From assembly GCA_001600415.1 (NCBI GenBank), contig BCJX01000012.1, positions 418,666-482,665 on the forward strand: DNA of 64,000 nucleotides, written 5' to 3'. The number at the start of each line of letters is the position of its first letter. Position 1 is the stretch's first letter. The DNA comes from Pascua guehoae (taxonomy: Eukaryota; Basidiomycota; Tremellomycetes; Trichosporonales; Trichosporonaceae). Of this stretch, positions 10,565 to 20,912 are shown one piece after another. The notes under the pieces were generated by a model. The model did not search any database, was not told the origin of the DNA, and saw nothing but the letters and a program-made list of their open reading frames with translations. The position numbers and the translations under genes are program-made.

Positions 10565-12033
10565 CTGCCCTTGTCACCACTATCACTGCTCATGGCTCTC
10601 CTTGAAGTGGTAGCTGGACCGTCAAGTTAGGAGAAACAAGGTGGGCGAGAAATTACCACCACAGCTGCCCAAGTTCAATGTGCAGCTGCCAGTTGCGCAG
10701 AGGCCAGTCGTGCAGAGAGGCCCAATTCTGGCCTCTGTAGGTATGTGTGTGTCAACATCGACAACTGCCCTGTGTGCCATTCACACCATTTCAAGTATGA
10801 CTGCTAGTGTTTCTCCATGTTCCATCTGGCGAACAATAGACATGCCACTGTGTGCTGTGCAAGCTGTGCAAGCTGTGCAAGCTGTGCAAGCTGTGCAAGC
10901 TGTGCAAGCTGTGCAAGCTGTGCAAGCTGTGATAGCTGTGATAGCTGTGATAGCTGTGTTGCATCACGGCCTACTGTATCATCACGAAGCCAAAACCCTT
11001 GCGGCCCTCAGATAGGTAATGCATGCGGTGTGAGTGGCAGTGTGAGCAGCACCATGATGCTAGTCGCCCATTGTCCACTGTTGCCAAAGGCACCCCTGGT
11101 CCACTGCGATACCCACTTGGGCAGTCCACTGTGATATCAACTCCAACAGGAATGCACCCGCAACAATAAGTAATTAGGGGGACTGTGATAGCTAAAGGCA
11201 GAAGTGTGTCCACAACAATAAGGGCCATGGTGCAGTTCTGCAACAATCAGGGGCATGGTGGCACCCAGCACCCCATCACTGCAACCATGGCACACTGATG
11301 TGTCATGGGTGATGCAGGAGAAACACTTAGGAAACACATATAAAAGGATGTTGAGAAATGCACCCACCGGCCACCATCCCCACCACCACCATCCTCTCAA
11401 CTCGACACCGGACACTCCACACAACCAGCAAGAATCCCTCTTCACCACCAACCTGCAATCCATCCCCAGGCAACGTCACCATCATGCTTGTCAACCTGTC
11501 ATGACATGGCCCACACCAGGACAACCACGTGACCAGAGAGCCACGCAGAAGCCCTCCCACATGACCAGAAACCACGTGGGATCCACGAGGGACCCCATTA
11601 CCTAATAACCCACACCACTCGACCAATGAGCCAGACTGGTGGCGGCACCACTGGCCCAGTCCGCCCTCTGTCTCGTCCGAGACACGGGCCTGGCTAAGGG
11701 AAAGGCTGATGGCCCGGAGTGCGATCCGAACAACGCCAAGGGCCGCGACGCGGCCCTACATATATAAGGACTTCATTGCCTACGAGGGTATGGCAACGAA
11801 GTAATATTCCTCTGTCAGGGTAATGACATTACCCGTAATACGAGACGGACGCCGTGGGCGACTTGCGAGGACAGCCGATGCTACCTCAGACACACATACC
11901 CAAATCACGTGACCCCTCACCGACGGGACGAGTCTCGACACAACCGCACCTCCCACAACATCTACCAGTACTGACGAACCCATCATGGAGCCGCTGGCAG
12001 CTGCTGTCCAGTGGCCAACTCACTTCTGCCACC
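10565..12033. other. Unassigned repeat-region sequence
   Basis: No gene recognised. It contains the short tandem repeat at 10854-10952 and a TATATAAG at 11761 followed by about 250 bp before the LTR-2 insertion at 12034. This could be the 5' part of another LTR element, since sequence continuing it resumes at 15047 on the other side of the composite element. Confidence 0.4.
10854..10952. repeat. 9-bp tandem repeat, 8 x GCTGTGCAA then 3 x GCTGTGATA
   Basis: Eight exact GCTGTGCAA units (10854-10925) are followed by three GCTGTGATA units (10926-10952). The second block differs at the seventh and eighth bases and was amplified separately. It lies in non-coding repeat-region DNA. Confidence 0.95.
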
Positions 12034-12278
12034 TGTTACGACCCTGCACAGAGGTCACGAGCTGGGCAGAGTGGACGACGGTCATGTACCAAGCTCAAGA
12101 GGTATTGCTTGGGGAATCGGACTAGGGTGGTGTCCTACCACAATGAGGACGGGTAGTGACGAGGAGTGATTGGGCAAGCCAAGGGGTGTGACCTTGCAAC
12201 ACATGCACAAATGGGGTATGTCAAGAGATGCACTGTTGCCAGTGTAACATATGAGAAAGAGTTTCTTGTCAAAGTAGA
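12034..12278 (-). mobile_element. LTR-2, left (3') copy, truncated by assembly gap
   Basis: Begins TGTTACGACCCTGCAC and matches the full LTR-2 at 14559-15046 until the N run starts at 12279. Confidence 0.9.
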
Positions 12279-12510
12279 NNNNNNNNNNNNNNNNNNNNNN
12301 NNNNNNNNNNNNNNNNNNNNNNNNNNNNNNNNNNNNNNNNNNNNNNNNNNNNNNNNNNNNNNNNNNNNNNNNNNNNNNNNNNNNNNNNNNNNNNNNNNNN
12401 NNNNNNNNNNNNNNNNNNNNNNNNNNNNNNNNNNNNNNNNNNNNNNNNNNNNNNNNNNNNNNNNNNNNNNNNNNNNNNNNNNNNNNNNNNNNNNNNNNNN
12501 NNNNNNNNNN
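12279..12510. other. Assembly gap (N)
   Basis: 232 unknown bases inside a repeat. Reading frames that cross it are not real. Confidence 1.
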
Positions 12511-12898
12511 GACCAAGTCACCCCTGGCGTGGGTGATCGATCTTCCTCCCGAGCTGAAACGACTGCACCCCGTCTTCCACGTGCAGTTGTTCCGCCCGGC
12601 CAAACCGCCCTTGCCTGGCCAACGTCAGGAACCCGAACCAGCTATCCATGTCGACGGCGAACCCGAGTGGTACGTCGACAAGGTCCTNGACTCTCAGTAC
12701 GACGAGGAGAACGAGGAGGATAAGTATTGGTACCTTATCCATTGGCATGGCTTCCCCGACTACGAAGACTCATGGGAACCATACTGCAACATCAAGGATG
12801 TGGGCGTTTTCCGTGAGTTCTACAAGGCCAACAAGGACAACCCGGAGCATTTCTTCCCCCCTGTTCCCGCTCCAAAGCGACGGCGCAAGCATTGCTGA
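12511..12898 (+). pseudogene. Chromovirus integrase C-terminus with chromodomain (Ty3/gypsy fragment)
   Basis: The reading frame continues out of the gap to a stop at 12896-12898. It shows the end of a Ty3 integrase (AWVIDLPPELKRLHPVFHV, the post-GPY/F region) followed by a chromodomain: PEWYVDKVL, then YLIHWHGF, the aromatic cage residues, then DSWEPYCNI. The tail is basic (PKRRRKHC). Chromodomains of this class bind methylated histone H3 and steer integration into heterochromatin. The rest of pol is missing or in the gap. One N sits at 12688. The reading frame itself is intact. Confidence 0.85.
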
Positions 12899-13017
12899 AC
12901 AAACCAAACCCGGCAAACCGATCCAATGAAACGACTTACCTCGCCCGATCCTGTCGACGCTGTCGATATCGATGAACGAGGCCCGTTGGGACTTCAGCCC
13001 CTCTGTCAGGGTGGCAG

Positions 13018-13635
13018 TGTCATGATCCAGACGACTTAGTCGTTTCTACACGGTGTCAAAATCACGTGACCGACAATCACGTGACGTCATGACCTCCACT
13101 CGCACGGTTCGGTTCGCCACTCGAGACAACAAGCGACAAGAAATCATGCACGTCGCCTTGACAGCACACAGTACACGCTCCACGACGCCCTGCGAGGCAC
13201 ACACACCATGCTGTCGACCGTGCATGTCGGCGCTACTACTACAGGCCCTACCCCCGACCCAGAGTGCCACGCTTGTAGACTAGGCCTAACTCCGTATCCC
13301 CCGCGCAGCTCCTGCTCGTACGCTCGCTAGGGTACTTAGTTCAGCGCCGTCCGTAGTTTGTATTTCCAAGCCATGCAACTACAAGTCTAGTCTCGTCAAC
13401 CAGTTGCCTCGGCATTTGCCCTCCCCGACACCCCCACGGTGCCACCTCCGTCTCCGCTCCATCCTTCCGTCTTTCCGCGTCCCCTCCGCGTGCATGTCGC
13501 AGCAATCCCCTGGCCCCGATGCCTTCCTTTTAGGTCGTCAACTCCATGAGTCCGACGCCGTCTTACTGGTTGAGACGGCGTCGCGGTGGTGGGTTTGTGT
13601 TGGGTTCCCAAGCCTCCACCATTCGGCTCGTGACA
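13018..13635 (+). mobile_element. LTR-a, complete copy
   Basis: A 618-bp unit with ends TGTCATGATCC...CGGCTCGTGACA (TGTCA/TGACA). Further copies lie at 15118-15645 (inverted, truncated), 56845-58097 (inverted, with an insertion) and 63686-64000 (inverted, cut by the window end). The flanks (GGCAG and GGGAT) do not match, so a target-site duplication is not visible here. It sits between the chromodomain fragment and an LTR-2-type gag. Confidence 0.85.
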
Positions 13636-13639
13636 GGGA

Positions 13640-14475
13640 TGCTTGGCAAGGCCTTGCTTCAAATGGAGAATTGAGGCGAGGACATGCCATATTGTATTGA
13701 GGCCGGACAAAGGAGCTGGTGGTAATGCGATCGCCTTTTTCCACACTGCATTCAAAGAGACATGTATCAATGCAGATAAAGGTGTCGATAAGGTCCTGGA
13801 GTTTGTCCGGTTTACCAATAAGTGCCAGTTCATCTTTGATAGGCTCCTTCAAGCCACGATAGAATTGAGCAGCAAGTGGCTCATCATCCCAATCAAGGAT
13901 GATGCTGCACTGGCGGAACTAAGACAGGTATGATGTGGCAGAGCCCCGTTGACGCAAGGCAAAGATTTTGCATGTGGCTGTGCTTTTCTCATCGGGGTCA
14001 CCAAAGATTTTGGTGATCTCCTTACAGAATGCCTTGAAGTCATTCGTAAAGGCAGGTTCCAGATCGGCAGTGACGTATGGCTGGAACCATTGGAAGGCAG
14101 TTTCACGGAGGTAGGATCCAGCAAAGAGGACCTTGGATTTCTCTGTATTGTACAGACGAGTCTGCGAGTTGACAACCAGAGTGACTTGGGTGAGGAATGT
14201 CTTGGGCTTGGAATGCTGCCCATTGAAAAATTCAGGAGGGGCAACCTTAGGCTCAGGACTCCGCTGGCTGTTGTTGTCCTCTGGTGCAGGGGTACTGATT
14301 TCGGTTGGTACAAGTTGCAGTCGCTGCACTTGGGCTTGCAGTGCTGCATTGTTTGTGGTAAGATTTTCATGTCGGCATGCAAGGTTTTGATTTCAGCTTG
14401 GAGGCTTGCTACATTGGCTAGCTGAGCCTCTAAGGCATCAAGCCTTGCCTGCGAAGATGATCCTGAGGGCGCCAT
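13640..14475 (-). pseudogene. Ty3/gypsy gag (retrotransposon gag domain) with frameshifts
   Basis: Structural capsid protein of an LTR retrotransposon. It starts with the ATG at 14475, 83 bp inside the LTR-2 copy, and opens with a Ser-rich leader and a coiled coil (RLDALEAQLANVASLQAEIK). At about 14330 the frame shifts, and the capsid core continues in another frame: PPEFFNGQHSKPKTFLTQV, then YNTEKSKVLFAGSYL and AFQWFQPYV, the signature of the retrotransposon gag family. A second shift near 13850 leads to KEPIKDELALIGKP. The frame is cut at the LTR-a copy ending at 13635, so the zinc-knuckle end is lost. Confidence 0.85.
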
Positions 14476-14558
14476 TGTAGTATGTGATTAGGGTGGTGTT
14501 TGGTCCCATGATATGATGTAGGAGATTCCCGCAAACAATGCAAGAAACTCTTTCTTCT

Positions 14559-15046
14559 GTTACGACCCTGCACGGAGGTCACAAGCTGGGCAGAGTGGAT
14601 GATGGTCGTGTACCAAGCTCAAGAGGTATTGCTTGGGGAATCGGACTAGGGTGGTGTCCTACCACGACAAGGACGGGTAGTGACGAGGAGTGATTGGGCA
14701 AGCCAAGGGTGTGACCTTGCAACACATGCACAAATGGGGTATGTCAAGAGATGCACTGTTGCCAGTGTAACATATGAGAAAGAGTTTCTTGTCAAAGTAG
14801 ATATGGTGACAAGGAAACTCTTACATACCTTTTGGTTGAAGGCTAGCCATGAATTATGTTCATTGTAGAACTGTGTCGAGGTTCTATGTAGAACAAGGCT
14901 TCTATAGTACTCTGTGCGAATGAGCTTTGTGCATTCGCATGTTCTTCAATCAAAGGGTCTTCAGTTCTGTTTCGTGTGTGGCTTCATGTCTTGGTTTTGA
15001 TGAGTTCATAGCTGGGGTTGTGGCCTGGCAAGGCCAGGTCATAACA
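14559..15046 (-). mobile_element. LTR-2, right (5') copy, complete
   Basis: A 488-bp unit, TGTTACGACC...GGTCATAACA on the + strand. The gag frame next to it shows that the element's sense strand is -. It matches the solo copy at 48154-48643, which lies the other way round. The right flank CCACC pairs with the left flank of the copy at 12034. Confidence 0.9.
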
Positions 15047-15117
15047 CCACCCCACTCGATGAGTTTGACATGTCAACTCGACTTCCCACAGCATCTCCAC
15101 CCCACTTCAAGAAGGCT

Positions 15118-15645
15118 GTCACGAGCCGAATGGTGGAGGCTTGGGAACCGAACACAAACCTAACACCGCGACTCCGTCTCGACCTGCAAGACGGCGTCGG
15201 ACTCACGGGATTGACGACCTAAAGGAAAGCGCCGGGGGCCAGGGGGTTGCTGCGACACGCACGCGGAGGGGACGCGGAAGGACGGAAAGACGGAGCGGAG
15301 ACGGAGGTGGCGCCACAGAGGTGTCGGAAAGGGCAAATGCCGAGGCAACTGGTCGTCGAGACTAGACTTGTAGTTGCATGGCTTGGAGATACAAACTACG
15401 GACGGCGCTGAACTAAGTACCCTAGCGAGCGTACGAGCAGGAGCTGAGTGGGGGGATACGGAGTTAGGCCTGGTCTACAAGCGTGGCGCTCTGGGTCGGC
15501 GGTAGAGCCTCTAGTAGTAGCGCCGACATGCACGGGCGACAGTATGGCGTGTGTGCTTCGCGAGGCGTCGTGAAGCGTGTATTGTGTGCTGTCAAGGCGA
15601 CGTGCATGATTTCTTGTCGCTTGTTGTCTCAAGTGGCGAACCGAA
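15118..15645 (-). mobile_element. LTR-a, inverted and truncated
   Basis: Starts TGTCACGAGCCGAATGG, the reverse complement of the LTR-a end, and follows the LTR until about 15645. The sequence then switches abruptly into the coding part of the Ty3 reverse transcriptase in opposite sense. About 90 bp of the LTR are missing at this junction. Confidence 0.85.
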
Positions 15646-18237
15646 CCGAAGGGAGGATTCAAGGAAGAGTACATACCTCCCCACAAGAGACCCATGGTAT
15701 CACATGAGCTGTGGCAGGATCGGAACATCCGCTTGCCTGTAACGACGTGCGCCAAGGTCATCGAGTTCCTCAAAGAGAAGCTGAAGAATGGGCTGGATGA
15801 GTGGTTGCAGTCCAGTTATCGATCGGGATTCTTCGCAGTGGAAAAGAAGGATGGGAGGATTAGGATCGTGCATGACTTGCAGAAGCTGAACTCGGTCACG
15901 ATCAAGGATGCGGGCGTGCCGCCGCTGATGGATGAGATGACGGAGGAATTGGCGGGGTGTCACATATATACGAGTCTCGACGCCTTCACAGTCTATGACT
16001 AAATGGCGCTACACCAGGGCTCACGCGACTTGACCACGTTTGAGAGCCCGATCGGCACTCTCAGGTTGTGGCGTATGCCCCAAGGATGGACCAACGCTGT
16101 CACCGCGTTTCAATGCACAATGGTCTACATATTCGCCAAGGAGTCACCGGAGCTTGTGTGCGTGTATGTGGACAATGTCACCATCAAAGGGCCATGCACA
16201 CAGTACCTGGGGCCAGATGGCAAACCCAAGAAGATACCCGGCACCGACATCCGCCGCTACGTCTATGAGCACGCGCTGTCGGTCAACAGGGTACTGCACA
16301 AGAGGTTTGGCAGCACCTTCTCGGGGGCAAAAGTGCACTTGGGTGTGCTGGAGGTGCAAATGGTGGGATACATCTGCTCAGCCAAAGGCAGGAAGATCAC
16401 TAAGACGGCCTCGGCCAAGATCGAGAAGTGGCCGAAGTGTAAGAACACCAAGGAGGTTAGAGGGTTTCTGGGGACAGTAGGAGTGGCTCGGAACTGGATC
16501 CAGAACTATGGGAAGATAGCGCTACCCCTAGTATTGTTAACCAAGACACCGCAAGGTGCACTGTTCATCTGGATGATAGAGCATGACGAGGCCATGGACA
16601 AGATCAAACACCGGGTACTACTGAGTGGATGGATATGGCCAATAGACTACTCAAGAGTCGAGAAGTACCCTCCCATAGTGGCGATAGAGGCCAGCATCAC
16701 GGGATGTGGAGTAGAACTAGCGCAAATGGGCGAAGATGGGAAGTGATACCCAGCCCGGTTCTACAGCATGTACTACAACACCGTGCAGCGGGGCTACAGT
16801 CATCAACCAAAGTTGGAGCTGTACGGGATCTACGTCGGAATGAGGGTGGTTCGCCACTACACGCACAACACTAGATTCATCCTCGAGTCGGACTGCATGT
16901 CTATCAAGCAGATGATCAACTCTCCGATCCTGCCGAGTGTGGCAGAGGCTAGGTGGTGTTGGTACATCAAGCTTAACGACTTCGTCTTTAAGCATGTGCT
17001 GGGAGAGAGGCACAGGATCGCAGACAGTTTATCACACAGGCCGAAGGCTGAAGATGACAGTGACGACACGGATCCCGAGGAGTGGCTGGATGCCTACTGT
17101 GAGGCTATTGATGGAGGGTGCGAGTGTCGCGCTGCACAAGTTGAAGCCATGGATGACATCCTGTTGCAGGCTGAGCTGTACAAGGATGACGATGACTGGG
17201 TGGCGGTCGGCATGTTTCTGGACAGCAAGGGCTGGCCAGCCGACACAAGTCAGAGCAAGGTCAAGCAGCTGCAGCTAATGGCCACGTACTGTCATCTTGA
17301 GGAGGGCAAGTTGTGGAGAAGGAAAGGGTATTGGCTCCCCATGGAGGTGGTAGTGGATAAGGCCTGGCAAGGATCAATTCTCAATCTCTGTCATGAACAG
17401 GCTGGACACAAGGGTGCGCAGTACACCTACTTCAAAGTTGCCGTGAGATTCTACTGGCAAGGCCTGAGTGCGGCGTGTAAGGAATGGACAAAGAGCTGCC
17501 CGGACTGCCAGGCACGCAACTATCGATTGTATGAGAATCCATGCACTAGCATCCTCGTGCCAGTGCTGTTTGGGAAAGTAAGCATCGATTGCATCACGAT
17601 GGGTGTGGACAATGGTGAAGGGGTGGACGGCAGAATGTACATTATCGTGCTCGCGCATGATGATTTGACTGGATGGGTCAAAGGGCGGGTGCTGCCAGAT
17701 GGAAAGGCCGAGGCTATCGCCCAGTTCTTCTATGAGGATATACTGGCTAGGTTCGGGCTGGTAGGGCAGGTTAGTATGGACCGAGCCTCTGAATTCAGAG
17801 GTGAATTCGAGGCACTTCTCCAGGCATGGGGCGTATGGTACATTCAGATGTCGGCCCACAACCCGGCCGCGAACAGTGGGATTGAGAGAGGTAATGGACT
17901 GATCAAAGAGTTGCTCTTTAAGCTTGCATGGTCAAGGCCACCCAACTGGAGGCGGCTATTGCCTCTCGCCTTGTGGGCGGACAGGACGATGGCCAAGCAT
18001 ACTACTGGCTATACTCCTCACTTCCTGCTGTACGGTGAAGAGAGTATCCTGCCCATTGACGCGCAGTATGAAACGTACATGACTGGACACTGGCACGACA
18101 ACATGACCACAGCCGAGCTCCTCGAGGTGCGCCTCAGACAGCTTGAGCGGCGCCCAGAGGATGTAGCGCTTGCAGCTCTGTGGGCCAGGGAGGCAAGGTG
18201 TCACAAGCTAGGTCTTATCAATCGGATAGAAGGCTAG
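15646..18237 (+). pseudogene. Ty3/gypsy pol: reverse transcriptase, RNase H and integrase, decayed
   Basis: Replication enzymes of the LTR-a-associated Ty3 element; 5' pol is missing at the LTR-a junction. RT: RSGFFAVEKKDGRIRIVHDLQKL, then a TAA stop at 16000-16002, then DLTTFESPIGTLRL and the catalytic box, here YVDN (16164-16175) instead of YVDD. The RNase H region follows, with the first catalytic Asp replaced (VAIEASITGCGVEL); a second stop lies at 16744-16746. The reading frame then runs to 18237 with a complete integrase: zinc motif CHEQAGHKG...CPDC, and catalytic D (KVSIDCITMG), D (VSMDRASEFR) and E (GIERGNG). The C-terminal module is separated by an insertion and continues at about 19063. 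The two stops and the altered catalytic residues make this copy dead. Confidence 0.9.
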
Positions 18238-19062
18238 TTGACCTCGTCTTCTATGCTTACCATCCTAGTCTCGACAGGGTACGTGGGCATAGGCACAGAA
18301 GATAAGGGTTTCAGAATAACTAGCTGAGGCTTAAGGCTTGCTAACAGGCAGGATTGTGATATGGTTACTATGGACTTAACCTGATTGCAGGTTAACGGTG
18401 CTGATGCTTGGGATAAGCTATGCGTAGTCGGAAAAGGATGAGGTGAAAAGCCTGACCGACAAGACTACAAGTTACTACGGCTTTATATCCATGCTCCCTC
18501 CTCGGCAAGCGCCCCTCTTCTCCGTCCCCGATGCCCATCTGGCCTGCCTTCTTCCGTCTTCTATGAGAACATCCCCATCTCGATGGCCTTCCATGATCGT
18601 CTGGTCTTTTCCCCAAGAAACCGTAAAAATCCCTCAACTGAGGATAATTGGTTCATGCTCATGGATGGATGTCCCGTTCGCTGCTACTCGTGCTCGTGAC
18701 CTCTTCCTATGCCATAGTTTCTTGATAATCTTGATGTACTGTCAGTCATCCTTCACCATATAATGCTCGTGGTCCTTGTACTGAGCTATCGTGCTCAAGT
18801 AAGCCCGTTGGGCTGCTTGCTTGGTACCTGGTGCTTGCGTCCTTGTGACTGTCATGAAGTGGGAGTTGTGATCGTGATTTGTCGGTGGTTTTTGATAAGA
18901 TTAGCCTTGGTTCGGGTTACTTAGGATAATTACGTGGCGGCTGATATCAGCATCATGTGAGAATCACATGAGGATCACATGATCTGCGCCCCATGTTTTG
19001 GTCTAAGTAGGGCGTGTGAGGATCGTATGTGCGTGTATATTGGGCGTGTTGGGCGTGGTATA
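18238..19062. mobile_element. About 825-bp insertion splitting the Ty3 integrase; type unknown
   Basis: The integrase frame stops one codon into this segment and resumes (THDTRRETVLRHN...) after it. The segment has short inverted ends AGTTG...CAACT and contains a TTTATATCC-type TATA motif but no coding frame. It has the size and composition of a solo LTR of an unrelated family. I see no clear target-site duplication and no second copy in the window. Confidence 0.55.
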
Positions 19063-19521
19063 GGGGCAACTCATGACACAAGGAGAGAAACTGTGCTGCG
19101 ACACAATGAGGATTTCGAGCGTCGCCACCGTGACAGAGAGTTCAAGTTGGGAGACTTGATCCTGGTGCGGAACTCGACCCAGGACAACTCTCACAGGGCC
19201 AAGCAGTTGGATCGATACCTCGGGCCATACAAGATCCTGAAGTTTGGAGAGAAGGGGTCTGTGAGGCTTCAGGAGCTCGATGGCACACCCATCAAGGATG
19301 CAGGGCTGGGTAGTGTTGGCCACAATAGGCTGCAAAGGTTCTACACTAGAAGGCGGGACAACCAGGGAGGTGGCACAGAGGAGCCCCAGGGGGCTGGCAG
19401 GCCGGAAACGCAGGTTATTCCCCTGTCCATGGGAAATACCCAGTCGATAATGCTGAGGCCCGAAAAACGGGTCAGATTTGAGGATGAGGAAGGGCTGCCG
19501 AGAGACTCTAGTAGTTTCTGA
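19063..19521 (+). pseudogene. Ty3 integrase C-terminal (GPY/F) module, separated from the rest of pol
   Basis: Continuation of the integrase interrupted at 18237. It shows RRHRDREFKLGDLILVRN, then RYLGPYKILKFGEKG (the GPY/F module) and VGHNRLQRFY, followed by a hydrophilic tail and a stop at 19519-19521. No chromodomain follows, unlike the fragment at 12511-12898, so the two belong to different Ty3 lineages. Confidence 0.85.
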
Positions 19522-19964
19522 TCTGCCATAGGCTGAAGAGAAGGAGGCCAGTGCACAAGGAAGGGAACAAAGGAGGCTCGTGCCACTAGGTCCGAGGATG
19601 GACCATTAAGAAATTGGGGAGAAAAGAGGGAGTCGCGGACCAACGAGGAAGAGACTTGACCGAGTCTGGCAGGAGAGAGGAAAGAGATAAAAGGAGAAGA
19701 GCGAGACTTGAGAAAACAGACAGACACCCCACAAAATCCAGCTCGGATGACGAATGACTGGAGTGCCCAGAACCCGGACCTATCTGCTCTCACCATCCAA
19801 TTGCCGACAGGGCAGTGCGCAACCATGACAGTGGAGGACCACAACCCGTTCGAGGGAGTCAGGTTCAAGGGTGAAGGCGTAAGTACCACGGGCAACCAGA
19901 GGAAAGGAGAGATTAATGATTGAAAAGACCCAAAGCATGACCGACGTTCACATGGGCACCACAG
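19522..19964 (+). other. Downstream region of the + strand Ty3 element
   Basis: A purine-rich stretch with a short reading frame of 71 codons (19708-19923) containing NPFEGVRFKGEG. It is not recognisable and may be a remnant of the element's own 3' part. The expected 3' LTR-a is not found here. Confidence 0.3.
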
Positions 19965-20435
19965 TGTCACGAGCGTGGAACCGGCGAGTGCACAGAGTGA
20001 ACCACTAGCTATCACTCACTCGGTCTGCTCCATCTCAACTGGATCGGAGGTTGGGGCGATGCTCTTAGGAACCGTATCGGTGATGCTAGATGGGGTTGCT
20101 GCCGAGCTGCTTGCTATGACAACGGCGACGGCGGGATCATGCTCTGCAACGAAGTCAAGACTTGACATGCAGTAACATGGCTTAGAGTACAAAGAGGCTA
20201 TGGATCTGTCACTATATACCCTGCAGACGGCGCCATGTTCGGAACGTGACCCTTTGCCTGCTGAGATCGGCCGTGTTTGCCGGCACACGTGACTGAAGTG
20301 GAGGGTCAGCCATGGCTGAAGCGGGCCGAGGGTTCACCCGAGGGCTGAAGGAGGCGCTATTGAGTCATCTGATCATGCACGTGAGGCAACCGTGGCGAAA
20401 ATCGAACGACTGGCGACAAGCAGATCATTCCAACA
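19965..20435 (+). mobile_element. LTR-b copy 1 (CpG-richer)
   Basis: Starts TGTCACGAGCGTGGAACCGG and aligns over its length with the reverse complement of 26757-27225. It contains an ACTATATACCCTGCAG TATA-like block near 20211. The right end is approximate, because it abuts the LTR-c fragment. Shared boundaries between two copies define it as a repeat; the TG/CA ends and size suggest an LTR. Confidence 0.75.
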
Positions 20436-20912
20436 AACGTCGAGGATTGCCAATCTGGCCATTGCTATTGGCAATCCAACTGTTCAAGTGTCTTTGTTTA
20501 TTTGCTCCCTATAGTTAATGATAAGATATATAAAGGAGGGGTCTGAAGCCCCCAGACCTCCTCAGAAACGGATCATACCCTCACACCTTCCACACACAAG
20601 TCTCTCACACACACACACCTCCACCCCCCTCTCTTGACATACACCGGCCCACCTCGACCAACTCAACCTCACCTTCCTTGGACCTCCAACACTCTCCTCC
20701 CTGTTCTCTTCCTTGTGTATCCAAGTGGCAAGCCAGAGACACAGCCATCTAAAGTGACCACTACCCCTCTTGCTCTGTGGCCTGGCCTTCCTCCTTCCTT
20801 GTTCCTCCAGTTCTCCTCTGTCACCCTCCTGTCCTCTGTCTAGGAGATAGGCCCCCCCACCCAGGTGATAAGTTTGAAAAGGGTTTCAACTTTTATCACA
20901 CCACCACCGCAG
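20436..20912 (+). mobile_element. LTR-c fragment
   Basis: Matches 61000-61437 from GAGGATTGCCAATC through TATATAAAGGAGGGGTCTGA to GGTTTCAAC...TTTATCAC. The promoter-like part is the same in both copies, including the TATATAAAGG core and an inverted repeat of the GGAGGGGTCTGAAGCC / AGACCTCC type just after it. The left third present at 60737-61000 is missing here. Confidence 0.75.

Larger units (their letters stand above)
12034..15046 (-). mobile_element. Composite LTR-2 Ty3/gypsy (chromovirus-type) element, nested and gapped, TSD CCACC
   Basis: Two LTR-2 copies (12034 onward, cut by the N run, and 14559-15046) lie in the same orientation. They are bounded by CCACC at 12029-12033 and at 15047-15051, so they look like the two ends of one insertion. 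A gag reading frame starts just inside the right LTR and runs on the - strand, so the right LTR is the 5' LTR. The interior is not a normal element: a + strand chromodomain fragment and an LTR-a copy occupy 12511-13635, and 232 N hide part of the structure. Nested insertion, rearrangement or misassembly across the gap are all possible. Confidence 0.65.

Noticed and set aside
10854..10952. Possible CRISPR-like array
   Set aside because: The repeats are contiguous 9-bp units with no spacers; the arrays at 23521, 28323 and 57475 are likewise plain tandem repeats.
12082..12723. Frames spanning the N run at 12279-12510
   Set aside because: They consist largely of unknown residues and join unrelated sequence on both sides.
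13018..13635. LTR-a as the 3' LTR of the chromodomain element ending at 12898
   Set aside because: LTR-a is joined to a non-chromodomain Ty3 integrase at 58.1 kb, so it more likely belongs to that family; adjacency here is probably accidental.
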